Positions 11,995 to 22,495 of a stretch of DNA of 64,000 bases are shown piece after piece. The translations under genes and the position numbers were made by a program. The stretch's first letter is position 1; every line of letters starts with the position of its first letter. The notes under the pieces were generated by a model. The model was not told the DNA's origin, did not search any database, and worked only from the letters and a program-made list of their open reading frames with translations. Origin of the DNA: Pseudopithomyces maydicus (Eukaryota > Ascomycota > Dothideomycetes > Pleosporales > Didymosphaeriaceae); NCBI GenBank assembly GCA_026873275.1, contig JANTUC010000002.1:992001-1056000 (forward strand). The letters run 5' to 3'.

Positions 11995-12679
11995 GCGTGC
12001 AAGCACTCTCTAGGTATGAGCCATCATGCTCTATCAATAGCAATTTATTTGGATCATAGTACTCACATCAACATCTAGCATTCATCTCAGTGTGGGACCC
12101 TCACCAGTATTTCACTTTTATTGACGATCGTTATCTCTCTGCAGACGAGCTTCGGCTTCGCGGCGTATTGGAGTACAGGCACGACTTCTACTTTCAATAC
12201 CCTACGAGGCTTGCTGAGGTTAGGGCGGTGTTTTTTCCTCTTCTACTTCGCTTCAAATGCATCCAAGTACTGGTCAGGAGTTGGATTGTGCAACAGGTTG
12301 GGGTGGAGATTCAGTTCTTGAATTTCTTGTGTGAAGTCGGCGACAAAGGTCGACGTACATGAAATATAACTCGAGTTCCTACATCAAAATGATGGATGCA
12401 ATTCTAACCTGAACGTGATGTGCAGCATCGCCAACGCCTTAACACTGAATCGTCCCGAGCCTGTTATGATACAAACGCCGAATATGCGTGCCGTACGCGT
12501 GGAACCAAGAAAGAAGATTTGCAAATATACACAACCGTAACCATCAAACGCTCTCCCCATATATTGTAACATGGCTCTTGTCCCAAGCAGCCCTTGGTTG
12601 GCTGGCTGTTCCCGCTTATCCGCGACTTGCCAAATCGCCGTGCCTTCATGCATGGGGGCTCCATTGCTCCAACTCATTC
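11995..12679. other. convergent intergenic region (BYE1 / SFT1)
   Basis: The 3' flanks of two genes that point toward each other. It carries only short open frames on both strands. No gene or RNA is recognised. Confidence 0.5.
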
Positions 12680-13071
12680 TCAGTTCCCTGCCGTTCCGAA
12701 CATAAGATGCCACACCCAATACAGAACCAGCATGACGGCAATTATTATGCCAGCAAGCTTGAGCACGGCAACCTTGTTGCCTGACTGCGCCATACGAGTC
12801 AGTCGCCCCGCGGAGCCTTTCAACGTTGTGCCGAGCGACGAAAAGGTATCAGAGGTGTTCTCGATGAGTGTGTGGTCGCGCGCATTGTCGTAGATGTCGA
12901 TGGTCACGCCACGGAGGGCCGAGACTTTGGAGGCGAGTTCGTCGAGGCGGGAGTTGTTTTGTCTGGCAGGAAGGAAGAGAGTCAGTAGACGAACAAAGGA
13001 CGAAGTCGAAGAGGGGGATAGAGGAGGTGTGGTGGGTCGTACTGTTCTCGTTCCCAGGCTTGGGAGGACAT
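12680..13071 (-). CDS. SFT1: Qc-SNARE SFT1 (BET1-like), two exons
   Basis: Golgi t-SNARE light chain of the Sft1/Bet1 group, needed for retrograde traffic within the Golgi. Exon 1 is 13071-13043 and exon 2 is 12962-12680, with an 80-nt intron, giving 103 aa, the usual length. The SNARE helix runs from about residue 12 to 70 and has regular heptads (NNSRLDELASKVSALR, then ENTSDTFSSLGTTLKGSAGRL). The C-terminal membrane anchor is at about residues 77-98 (VAVLKLAGIIIAVMLVLYWVW). It ends in a short luminal tail. The start at 13071 (MSSQAWEREQ) is chosen because splicing into exon 2 then keeps the frame and the charged N-terminus seen in this family. Confidence 0.9.
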
Positions 13072-14988
13072 GGTTGTAGGTTGAAGGGGGCACGGAGTAG
13101 AGAAGTAGAGCCTTTGAACGTAGTCGCGTGCGCGGAGGGGGGAGGTAGAGCACAGTCGAGTGCAGGTGGCGTGAAAGGCCGTTTGCGCGTTAGTTGAAGG
13201 CGCGAATAGATATGGGAATATCCAGAATGACAGACGAGGCGTGAGGCTTCGTGGTGACGATGGAGGTTCCGGCGCCAAGTTAGCGCAGGGGATGATTGGT
13301 TCGAGGTCGGGTTGTGGGTCTGCGGGGAAGGGACCCTGGGCCTGGCTTGAACGCCTGCACGCTTTCTTGCTCGTGCATTATACTCTGGGGCCCTGGCGGC
13401 GGCAAAGAAAACTCGTTCAGGCTGATGGATTGTTCTGAATTCAGTACAATCAGCGCTAATCTCATTTGTGGATGTTGATACTAAAATTCATACACCTAGG
13501 TATCGACGCTACTTGCGATACATGCATGTGCATCATCGCAATGAAGCCGATCAGAATAGCTCTACTTTTATCCCTAGTCTTGCAAATGGATAATGGCGTA
13601 TTTTTGTTTCAAGATAGCCGTAGGTAGCAGGAATGTGAATCTGGCTTACAAACGATACAATAGAAGGCTGTGGGTAAACCCTTCTTCCGATCAACTGTTT
13701 ACAATGTTGTTGAACTTTGTCCAACTCTCATGGAGTAGAGAAAGAACAACCATTTTGACAGCATGGGTTTGTTTGACCAACAAGACTATACGTTAAAGAT
13801 TGGAGACTACTATGTGGTACTGCTTCAAGTAATGCAAGTTACCGAAAACCAAAAAAACACCAAAAGCCATGTGACTATGCAAGAAAAAGGTACATCCAAA
13901 TACCACAGAGGACCTAGGAACCGAAGCTCCAAATTAATATTGACAAAAATCTTCACTCAAATGTACTGTGTAAGTCGTCGACGCGTTCGTGTGTCGGCAT
14001 TACCGCAGTGTGATATAGAGAACCAAGAATCATCATTACCGATACTAGTGCCGGCGATTCTATACGACTGCCTATTTGGAGTTCTTTTCAGGAGTTTCAC
14101 AGACGTTCTACAAGGCGGACATCACAACCGCGCGCACTTGGCGGCACAGCAACTCCTGAAACACCACGCCTGCTTGTTGTTCGCCAAGCCTGCATGCTTT
14201 TCTCCTTATCGTAGGGACCAGATAGAGCCGATAGGGCAAATCTCCTTGGCTTTTCTGCACCTGTCAGATGTCTAAATCGATGCTGGCGGTGCATTCTCAG
14301 TGTCGCGTGCAGAACGTTTCATGGCGCTCGAACTTGCCTGCGCCCACGTTGTTTTTCGCGAGATTTCTCGCGGGATCTTCGTCGGGGGCTGTAATACTTC
14401 CATGTTCGGCATAGCGCATGCCCTTGTGCGGCATCGTTCGCCCCCTCTTTCAACTCCGCGTTTGAGGCAGTGCGCAGTGCGCGGTGCAGGATCCAACCTC
14501 GAACATGAGATCTCTCCATATCTCAAAAGTTGGTAACTCAGCTGGAGATGTACTGGAGATATTCACCATCACGATCTGCGAAAACGCTCACTGGAGCAAT
14601 CGCAAAAATGCCGCGCTATCTCGAAAAGACGATCATTCATATCGGACTTGAACAGCTAAAATGTGACCGAAGTTGGCCGCCGTATTCCCACGGTCGTTAG
14701 CGAAGGGCCACGAGTCGTCCTTTTTAGCCAATGTCTTGGGTCCGAAGCCGCATTTGGAAAGGCACTGGGTTCTGATGCAGACACTGCAGCAGTTCGTTCC
14801 TGGGCCCTGCATAGTCGGCCTACTATCAATTTGGGATGGGGCGCGGAGTTGGGCATGCATGGTACTGTTGCACAGTATAGATAAGGGCAGAGAGATCGGT
14901 AATGTAAAGACAAGGCTGCGATTTTTTTTCTCGTCTCCACTCCCACGAGAATTACTACTCGATACCGGAAGCGTATAGCGACTGCGCG
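13072..14988. other. divergent intergenic region of 1.9 kb
   Basis: Between SFT1 (minus) and the large secreted protein (plus). The stretch from 13440 to 14060 is AT-rich. The 170-codon frame at 13763-14275 and the 84-codon minus frame at 14272-14526 have no recognisable domain, signal peptide or biased composition, and I leave them uncalled. I see no tRNA. Confidence 0.45.
14877..14885 (+). promoter_or_regulatory. TATA-like element
   Basis: TATAGATAA lies about 104 nt before the ATG at 14989, a reasonable distance for a fungal TATA box with a short leader. It is weak evidence on its own. Confidence 0.35.
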
Positions 14989-17043
14989 ATGAAGGTGTTT
15001 TCAACTGCGTTCGGCTTGGCTGTGGGCCTTGTCGGTCTATCCAGAGCAACAGATGTTTCTGTTCGGACCTACAATGCGCCTGGACACACCGACGCAGACA
15101 CCCATCTAGCCATACGCCGAGGATTAATGGAAGCAAGACACCAAAAGAGAGAAGAGCTCAAAGGCAATGTTACTTTTGACAGAAGCTGGGATGGTGCGGT
15201 TTTATTGAAATAGTAGGTCTCACTATTGTTACACTTCACGCAATCAAGGCTAATGGAGAGAAAAGTGGAGTATCAGAAGCTGTTGAGACGGGCGATAATT
15301 CATCCTCGGCATCTGTGAACAAAGCAGTAGAAATTGTGTGCACCACATGCTATGTGAAAGGCATAGCAAGCGCACAGTTGAACATCGCGGATGATTTCGA
15401 TGCTGGTGAAGCACTAAATAACACCGTCACTTCGGTTTTCGATACCGTTCACAATTTTACAGAAGACGTTGAGGACTACTTTGAGACCTATTTCAAAGGC
15501 GTCGTCAAGAACCTCGATGACGGGATCGATTGGCATGACTTTGCATTCCCGCCGTTGAACTATTCCTTCGATATGGAAATACCACCCATAGATGATGTCA
15601 CGCTCAATTTTCAGTTCGACGACATGGAACTGTACTTGGAACTGAATACGATATTAGGAGCCGGGGCCACATATGAGCTCAATCTCTTTACCAGCAACAC
15701 TCCTATCGGAATTGGTGTTGGGCAAAACCTCACTCTCGGCGTCGTCTTCAAGGTGGATCTCCTTCTAAGTGTAGAAGGTACGATCGATATCAGCAGCGGT
15801 CTACACATCAAGCTAGACGACGGTGTCGGTATAGATATTGCGTTGTTCAGTGACGCTGTTTCCAACATCGTTTTCAACGGCGGACAATTCGAGTTCCTCC
15901 CTGTCACAGTCGAAAAAGCTGGCGTTGTTCTTTCTGCTATCCTCCGCATTGGCATCCACTCCGGCATCGCTGTTACTGCGCCTGGTCTTCCCGACGTAAC
16001 TATCTTCAACACATCTTTTGGGACGCCTGAGGTGGCCGGTGGTATCGAAGTCGGTATCTACGCTAACCTTGCCGAGTTCATTACTAATGTCACGCTTGCA
16101 CCAAAAGATGATGAATGCGAGTTCAAGGTGAAGCAAGAGTATCAAATTGCCCTAGGCGCTGTAGCAGGTGCGAGTATAGTATTTGATACAGATACTTGGG
16201 GGCCTGTCGCTGCGACCAGCATTCCTATATGGAATACTGCCCTTGCGGAGGTATGCGCAAAGAAAGGTACCAAAACAATCACGCCTGCTACTGTTACCGC
16301 AACGCCTACTTCAAATGCCAAAGCAGACAAACGCGAAGACGGTGATTCTGAGACTGTCACGACAAAGACGAAGATAACGCAGACGATCGTGCAATGCCAG
16401 ACATCCGTCATTGGAAACTGTCCAAACTCTCTCCAGATCACGACGCAAACTACGGAAACTCGGACACTGAGCACTGTCGTGCCATCAGGAGAGGATGTAA
16501 CTTGGCCACAGACATTGGGTGTCTCGGATAGCGTAACATCGACAATAGGTTTTGGTGATAATGCATTGAGCTTCTCTGCAACAAGCGGAAGCCCCACGAG
16601 CTACACGCCTCCACCAACACCGACCAGCTCCGCAAAAGGCGACAATGATAACGGCGATAACTCTCAAAGCAATGCCACTGAAGTATTGAACGGAAAGACG
16701 GGAGGAGTATCCAACAAAGTCATCATCGGCGTATCGGTCGGTGTCGGTACAGCACTCATCATCGGAATTGTTGTTGTCATAGTGTAAGTCATACGTGTTC
16801 CCACCCGATTCAAATGTGAATTCACCGCAACTGTATTTACGAGAGCTGACACACTGCAGATACTTGCGCCGTAAGAAGTCTTATAATGCTGTACCAGCGC
16901 CAAGCTTCGCACCAGATAACCTAGTTGCTGAGCCGTACCAGCGAGTCAGTAGCCATAGCAATAACGATGGTTTCGAGCCGTACAGGTGGGAGAACAAAGG
17001 AAAGGGGAAACCAAGTATTGATATAACGGAGATCAGGCGATGA
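14989..17043 (+). CDS. large secreted/type I membrane protein, three exons
   Basis: Conserved-looking fungal surface protein of 641 aa, function unknown. Exons are 14989-15212, 15266-16783 and 16860-17043. The first intron (53 nt, donor GTAGGT, branch GGCTAAT, acceptor AAAG) joins LLKY to GVSEAVE in frame. Without it the gene looks frameshifted. The protein has a signal peptide (MKVFSTAFGLAVGLVGLSRA) and a long ectodomain rich in beta-type hydrophobic repeats, with paired cysteines (VCTTCYVKG). A Thr/Ser-rich stalk (TVTATPTS, TTTKTKITQT) is followed by a single membrane helix near residues 560-582. The short basic cytosolic tail starts YLRRKKSY. The stalk, helix and basic tail resemble fungal cell-surface sensors of the Mid2/Wsc layout. 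The ectodomain may belong to one of the DUF7029/DUF7223-type families, which I cannot confirm. Confidence 0.8.
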
Positions 17044-19582
17044 AGACCCGATTAGTGAATATTTCAATAAAGAGATGCCTGTACAAACATTGAAGCTGCA
17101 CATGTGAATAAAATAACCGAACGTCATGCAACCTACGCAATTGCTCTTATTTCATTCCGAACACATGCTATTAGCTACTAATAAAAGCGATTCCGAGTAG
17201 ACTGTAACACCGTAGCAACTAGCATGGACCAGAGATGGTGTTAAGTAAACCAGTGTAGCCAACCTTGTGTTCGGTCATTGTTCCCGCGTCTTAGCCCTTC
17301 TATCCAAACATGAAATTGAGTCAGTTGGTCTTTGGTTTAATTACGCGCGCACACACACAAGACAGTAGTTGCGGCAACATATAGGTGCATTCTGATAAGG
17401 CAAGCTTCTGGTAGCAAGGCCGGTACATCGAGGAAAGGTTGTGATAGCGGTCATTGTCTGACCTGCTTTTCTGGTGACTCCTTACGTCCCACTTGCTATT
17501 TTGCTGCTTCAAATGTGATCTGGTTAGGTTCATTACAATGTCAACGGGGAAACACTGACACCGTGATAGCGGGAATAGTACCTAGACACACGTTAAACTT
17601 CACATGGTGTTAGTCCCAACGCGCAGTCGGCACCGCCAACTACTCATCGTCGTAATATCATGAGAAGTGTACATTTCCATTAGCTTCAAAGTTTCAATAT
17701 CAATAAGCCGCAATGGGGATGCTGGGGGCTGTTCCAATACTATCTACGTCGCTGATCTCCGTCCTTTTCGCTTAGTGCCAGCGCCAGCTGGCTGTGACAA
17801 ATTGCCACCTCAGGCCACCAAGGGGCCGCCCCATTGTTTCGACCCATCATCTCAACATGATTCCTGACTTTGTTTTTAGACAGAATGCGGCTCTGTTTTA
17901 CTAAGTATTTTGGACGCTTCAGGAGCCGACATTTTGGTGCACATATGCATGCGCGCTGCTGCAATACGCCATTATACCCTTTTTCTGCCAGTCTTGACAG
18001 ACACTAAATAAAGCTCCGAGTTAGGTGTCGCATGATCCCAGGAGAACACAGTAGTCACCTCATGAGCACGGGTCCTAGGTGTTGGAATGAACGGGAAACC
18101 CCTGTCAGCCCGTAGGGCAGCCAGGTCATTTTATCCGACAACAACAACCGGTTGTTAGTGCAGCTTTTTGTCTAGGATGTTTCCGTTCGCACAGCTGTTC
18201 AGAGTTCACGTACTTACTTTGAATGTTAAGGCTCCACTCTCACTTCAAATGGATATTACCACCAGGAAAATTAAATACTTTCGCTACTTTCAGCGTTATC
18301 CCGCTTCTCGGGGTTGACCGTCTAATTGGATTGAGAATGCCTCTAACTTGCAGAGATGGGGTTTCTAGGCGTGCGTAGGTCATAGATAGCTTGTCAGACA
18401 CGCTCCCGTGCGAACACTTGCCGCTTCCCCGACCCGCGCATGTATTTCGCATCCCTGCAGTACCAGCTGAAGGGCAAAGGGAGTTGGACTGGGATTTTGA
18501 ATTGTTGAACTGATTTCTGTGATGACGGTGCTCATCTCAGACCAGGTTGTGGGGTCTGATCAAGCCGACTCAAGAAGCGCGGCAGGAAGCTTGGCTATGG
18601 ACAAGATATTACCAGGTTTATATATTTCTTCAGGGTAGTTGCTGTGCAGTAGTTCTGACAAGGGCTTTTTTGTCTGTGATCATTACGCAAATTGGTCACA
18701 GATGCTTAAGCATAGACACACAAAACCCCTATCAACGATTCAGTATGTGAAGCGTTACCGCGACCATGAGGCGTACATATGTAGCTATGTATGCCACAAG
18801 TCAGCTTAGAAAGATTTTCGGCAGTACCTCCGATTGATCGTCATTTAGCCAAGCTGCTTAAAGGGTCGCTTGCGATTAGTTGGAGCTCGGTAGAGTGATC
18901 CGCACGTCAGTTCCCCTACAGTTCTTCCATCAGCCGCATGCGGTCGAGCTTGCATCTTTCTAGCCTTCTATGAGCTTGCAGATGTTCTCGCGGTTGAAAC
19001 TAAGTCGTATCTGTAAGCTCCTCGGAGACTACTCTTTAGCTTGTTTGAATGCCCCCACTCACTCGCAACCCTTTGCCTGTAGCACCATTTACAAAATCTC
19101 CGCTTTTTCTTCCAGATCATTGGCCATGATGCCACGCTGGGACAAAACCCTGGGTAATCGATGTAACTGTACCTTGTTCCCGCCCTTGTGATCGATCCCC
19201 TGTTCCCGAATTCATCAGCCGCGTGCCGCAGGTACCAAACTTCTTCTCCTGTGAGCTTATGTGTGCGTTCATATCCTTCTTCTACTTCATCTACGGCATT
19301 GATTGCTGCCAGATCTCTTAGCCTATCTCAAGGCGTCCAATCATTATATCGCCATTGCGACCCAGCATTTCTTTACACTACTTCTAAGAAACATTGCCAT
19401 CAATGTTTTCCGGAGGATTACTGAACTAGCGATATTGAGATACCAGCTCCTGTCTGAAGCTCAGAAACTCAATTCACTCGCGAGTTCTTGAACTCAAGAA
19501 GACTTCTATTTCTTTGGCCATTACGTATCGAAAAAACTGTGGTAGAGCGAGGTGGTGACGTAGCATCACCACTGCCTGCACC
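17044..19582. other. 2.5 kb gene-poor region
   Basis: Between two plus-strand genes. It includes the 3' end of the surface protein gene and the promoter of the CFEM receptor. Only short open frames (up to 78 codons) occur, none recognisable. There is a short CA-type run near 17350. No RNA gene is seen. Confidence 0.5.
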
Positions 19583-21251
19583 ATGATCTGGCCCAGACTC
19601 CTGCTTGGGGTTTTATGCATCCTTGTGGTCGAAGCTCAGAACAGCAGCTCTCTCCTTCAAACCGCCTTGGAGCAGCTGCCAAAATGCGCTGTGCGTAACC
19701 TTGACATGAGGACAAAGCAATAATTAATGTCATCTAGGTCAACTGTCTCATGTCCTCGGTGTCGCAGTCAACATGCGAGTTAACTGATTTCTATTGCATA
19801 GCACATGATGCACAATTAAACGCACAAATGGAAGCATGTGTGCAGGTCAATTGTACCATTCGCGAATCGCTAGGTGAGTCTGTTGGAACAGCAGCACCTC
19901 TTGCACGCTTGCTGACTTGCTGCAGTCACCAAAAACTTCACCGTCACCGCCTATGGGTTGCCCGCGCGTGATCATACAAAGCTTGTCTCTTATAGCGGGA
20001 TAATAGGGGGTGGAATTGCGCTCCTCACTGTTGTGCTGAGAGTGTTCGCCCGTGCGCCGTGCTGCGGCGGAACCTGGGGCTGGGATGATTGGGGTATCAT
20101 GGTTACAATGGTACCGCAGCTACGCACCGCAGCTGGAACATGACTGACGACAACAGATTCCTGTATTGCCCTTGACTGCTCTATCAGTTATCCTCGCAAA
20201 TGATGGCCTAGGTAAGGATATTTGGACAGTGCCATTCGACAACATAACGAAAATCCTGCACATTTACTATTTCGATGAGATGCTTTACTTATCTTCTATC
20301 GCATTGACGAAGATATCAATTCTTCTGTTTTATCTTCGCATCTTTCCAAATCCGACCTTCAGACGACTGGTGTGGTTGGCTATTGCCTACTGCATTGGAT
20401 ACATTCTGGGCACAGTTATAGCCTTGGTATTTCAGTGCAAACCGTTGAACCTTGCCTGGACGCGCTGGGATAATGAGCATCCGGGAAAATGCATCAACCT
20501 AAATCTGCTGGGCTGGATGACTGCAGCCCTAAACATCTTAGGAGATATGATCGTCATATGTCTGCCGTTGCATGAGTTGAGCAAGCTAGCAATGGGTCAA
20601 CGAAAGAAAGCAGGTGTCATGCTTATGTTTCTTGGGGGAGGATTTGTGACAGTTGTGAGTATGCTTCGGCTGAAGTATATGATACAATTCAACAACTCGC
20701 ACAACGTCACATGGGATTATACACCAATTGGATACTGGTCAACCCTTGAGGTCCATGTCGGAGTCATTATCGCTTGTCTTCCCGCAGTTCGCTCGCTACA
20801 GCGCCGCATATTCCCGAGCTCGCGGTCGCCGAATAGCTATTACCCTGGACCGTCTGGTGCGTATAGATATAACTCCAAGGGTGGCAGTCCTTTCCCTTCA
20901 GTAGCAAAACCAAAATCCGGGAACGACCTGATGACAGCTGCGTCACAAACGACTATGTTGCGCAGTCGGAATCGCTCAGATGATGACAAAGGCTTCATCC
21001 AGCTCGAAGAATTCGATTTTGAGCTTGGGGAAAAGCCGCTTCCTCCGCATACAGAAGATTCATATCGCGGTTCTGGCCTAAACACCACACACATTCAACG
21101 TGGGTCAATGCATACCGACGACGGCGCGATAATGTTACCTATCCAAGGCACTCATACCCGACCATCATCCAGGGTGGTAGACCAGTACAATGCTGAAGGT
21201 ATCAGTCCACCACTCTCATCAGCAATAACTGTGAAAAAGAGTACAGCGTAA
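19583..21251 (+). CDS. PTH11-type receptor with N-terminal CFEM domain, four exons
   Basis: Seven-helix membrane protein of the fungal CFEM/PTH11 class, a family that includes surface-sensing receptors such as Magnaporthe Pth11. Exons are 19583-19690, 19738-19873, 19926-20110 and 20157-21251, all joining in frame to 507 aa. A signal peptide (about residues 1-18) is followed by the CFEM region, about residues 28-80, starting LPKCAVNC. Seven hydrophobic helices follow, with family marks such as WGWDDW after helix 1, CKPLNLAW, and a final ACLPAVRSL at helix 7. The C-terminal tail of about 150 residues is cytosolic, Ser-rich and polar. Only six CFEM cysteines are present. The usual CxC reads Cys-Ile-Ala and the usual last cysteine position reads TAYGLP. 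The ligand is unknown. Confidence 0.88.
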
Positions 21252-21663
21252 CTGTAGAAGGCGGTCTAAGTGGATTTAACTCTAAATCATCAGAGCAGGG
21301 CACGGAAACAGTTATAAGAGATCAAAGGGAAAATCAGCAGAGATTTGTTTAATAACCTTACTATACTTAACACTATATGATATCCGGCTCTACGCAACGC
21401 TGTCTCAGAGACTATAATATGAAGTTGGTGTTACAGTGCTAATTTGTTTCATCGTATATGGCGCTTTAGAAACCAATTAACCCTAACCCTTCTATAATAA
21501 TTTGATAAATCTACTTTAATGTGTAGAATAGAGGTCGAGCATAGAGTAATATGGAACCTGTAACATTTGTTCTTATCATACCGATAATCACTATATATTG
21601 TGATTGAATGTTTTTCAGGGACTATAGTAAGGACGGAAAGAAATCGATGATATACTCAAGAAG
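21252..21663. other. AT-rich convergent spacer with a short telomere-like motif
   Basis: The 3' flanks of two convergent genes. The sequence is clearly richer in A, T and TpA steps than its neighbours. It contains TTAACCCTAACCCT at 21478-21491, two units of the TTAGGG-type telomere repeat read on this strand. It may be a decayed, RIP-affected repeat, but I see no terminal repeats or coding remnant. Confidence 0.5.
21478..21491. repeat. two-unit interstitial telomere-like repeat
   Basis: TTAACCCTAACCCT inside an AT-rich spacer. Two units can occur by chance in 64 kb, so this is noted only as a possible scar of repair or an old telomeric insertion. Confidence 0.45.
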
Positions 21664-22495
21664 CTACCCAGGAAGGAATCTGAATCTTGCAACACCGAAA
21701 TCGAGGCCTTTATTCCTCATGAAATGAATGCAGGACATCTCCCACTGATGTTCTGCTACAGAATTTGCAAGTGATGCATGTGGTAGAGTCGAGCAGCGCT
21801 CACACTGGAAGAGGACGTCGATGGCGGCTTTCCACACAGAGAACATGACTGTGTTAACACCCCGATTCTCGTTTATCGTAATGCTGGAGATACAAGCAGA
21901 CAGTGATTCGAACCATGTTCCCTTGTTCACATCCAGTAACATATTGAGGGCGCTCTCGCAGCATTTTTCGCGAGGAAAGTGTGCACTGACAGCGATATTT
22001 GGGATTTGACGAAGCTGCCGTATAAGAGGAAGCAAATTTATCTTGATTATACCTGAGACGTATCCGAAGTCAATAAGCACTGGACAAAGAGAGAATATGT
22101 CAGTTCAAGGATGTATACATGGTATCTCAGTATGTCGTACAGTTACCCTGGGCTTCTTTGCCATACGGGATAGCAAATGACTTGATGAAGCCATAAGAAT
22201 CCAGAAGACTGGTACAGAAGGTGGTATGCTTCATGTAAATAGGGCGAAATTCTTGATAGAGTAGGCGACAGGTATGCACGAGGCCTAGGAAAGCCGGCCG
22301 ATGGGTCTTGGACGCAGTGCCAGTGGATACGGACAGTTGTACGGTGTGGCGACTGACTGGGCATGACTCGCGGGCATACTCGTAGATGCGATTCCTGACC
22401 TCTAGTTGGCAGAGTCAGTATGTCGCTGCTTGTCGATATAGAGGTTGGTCCTTACCGCCAGGTAGCTGGAGCAGAGGGGATTCTATGCGTCCCAT
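21664..22495 (-). CDS. F-box-like fungal protein, three exons
   Basis: Small intracellular protein of 236 aa. The first exon is only 40 nt, so the gene is easily missed. Exons are 22495-22456, 22401-22147 and 22079-21664, and both junctions keep the frame. The N-terminus reads LLQLPGEVRNRIYEYARES, the short F-box-like opening shared by a large expanded family in filamentous ascomycetes. It is followed by LGLVHTCRLLYQEFRPIYMKH, which is also typical of that family. The second half (for example VLIDFGYVSGIIKINLLPLIRQL) has the usual leucine-rich, weakly conserved body. F-box proteins recruit targets to SCF ubiquitin ligases, but this family's members are mostly untested. The end of exon 3 is the least certain part. 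Confidence 0.78.

Noticed and set aside
13763..14275. 170-codon open frame, plus strand
   Set aside because: No domain, signal or composition typical of a gene; it crosses an AT-rich intergenic region and has no support from neighbours.
15200..15265. Apparent frameshift in the large secreted/membrane protein at a T run
   Set aside because: A 53-nt intron at 15213-15265 with donor GTAGGT, branch GGCTAAT and acceptor AAAG restores the frame without any added base.
21898..21912. GGTTCGAATC-like tRNA B-box on the minus strand
   Set aside because: Inside the coding exon of the F-box-like gene, with no A-box, acceptor stem or terminator.
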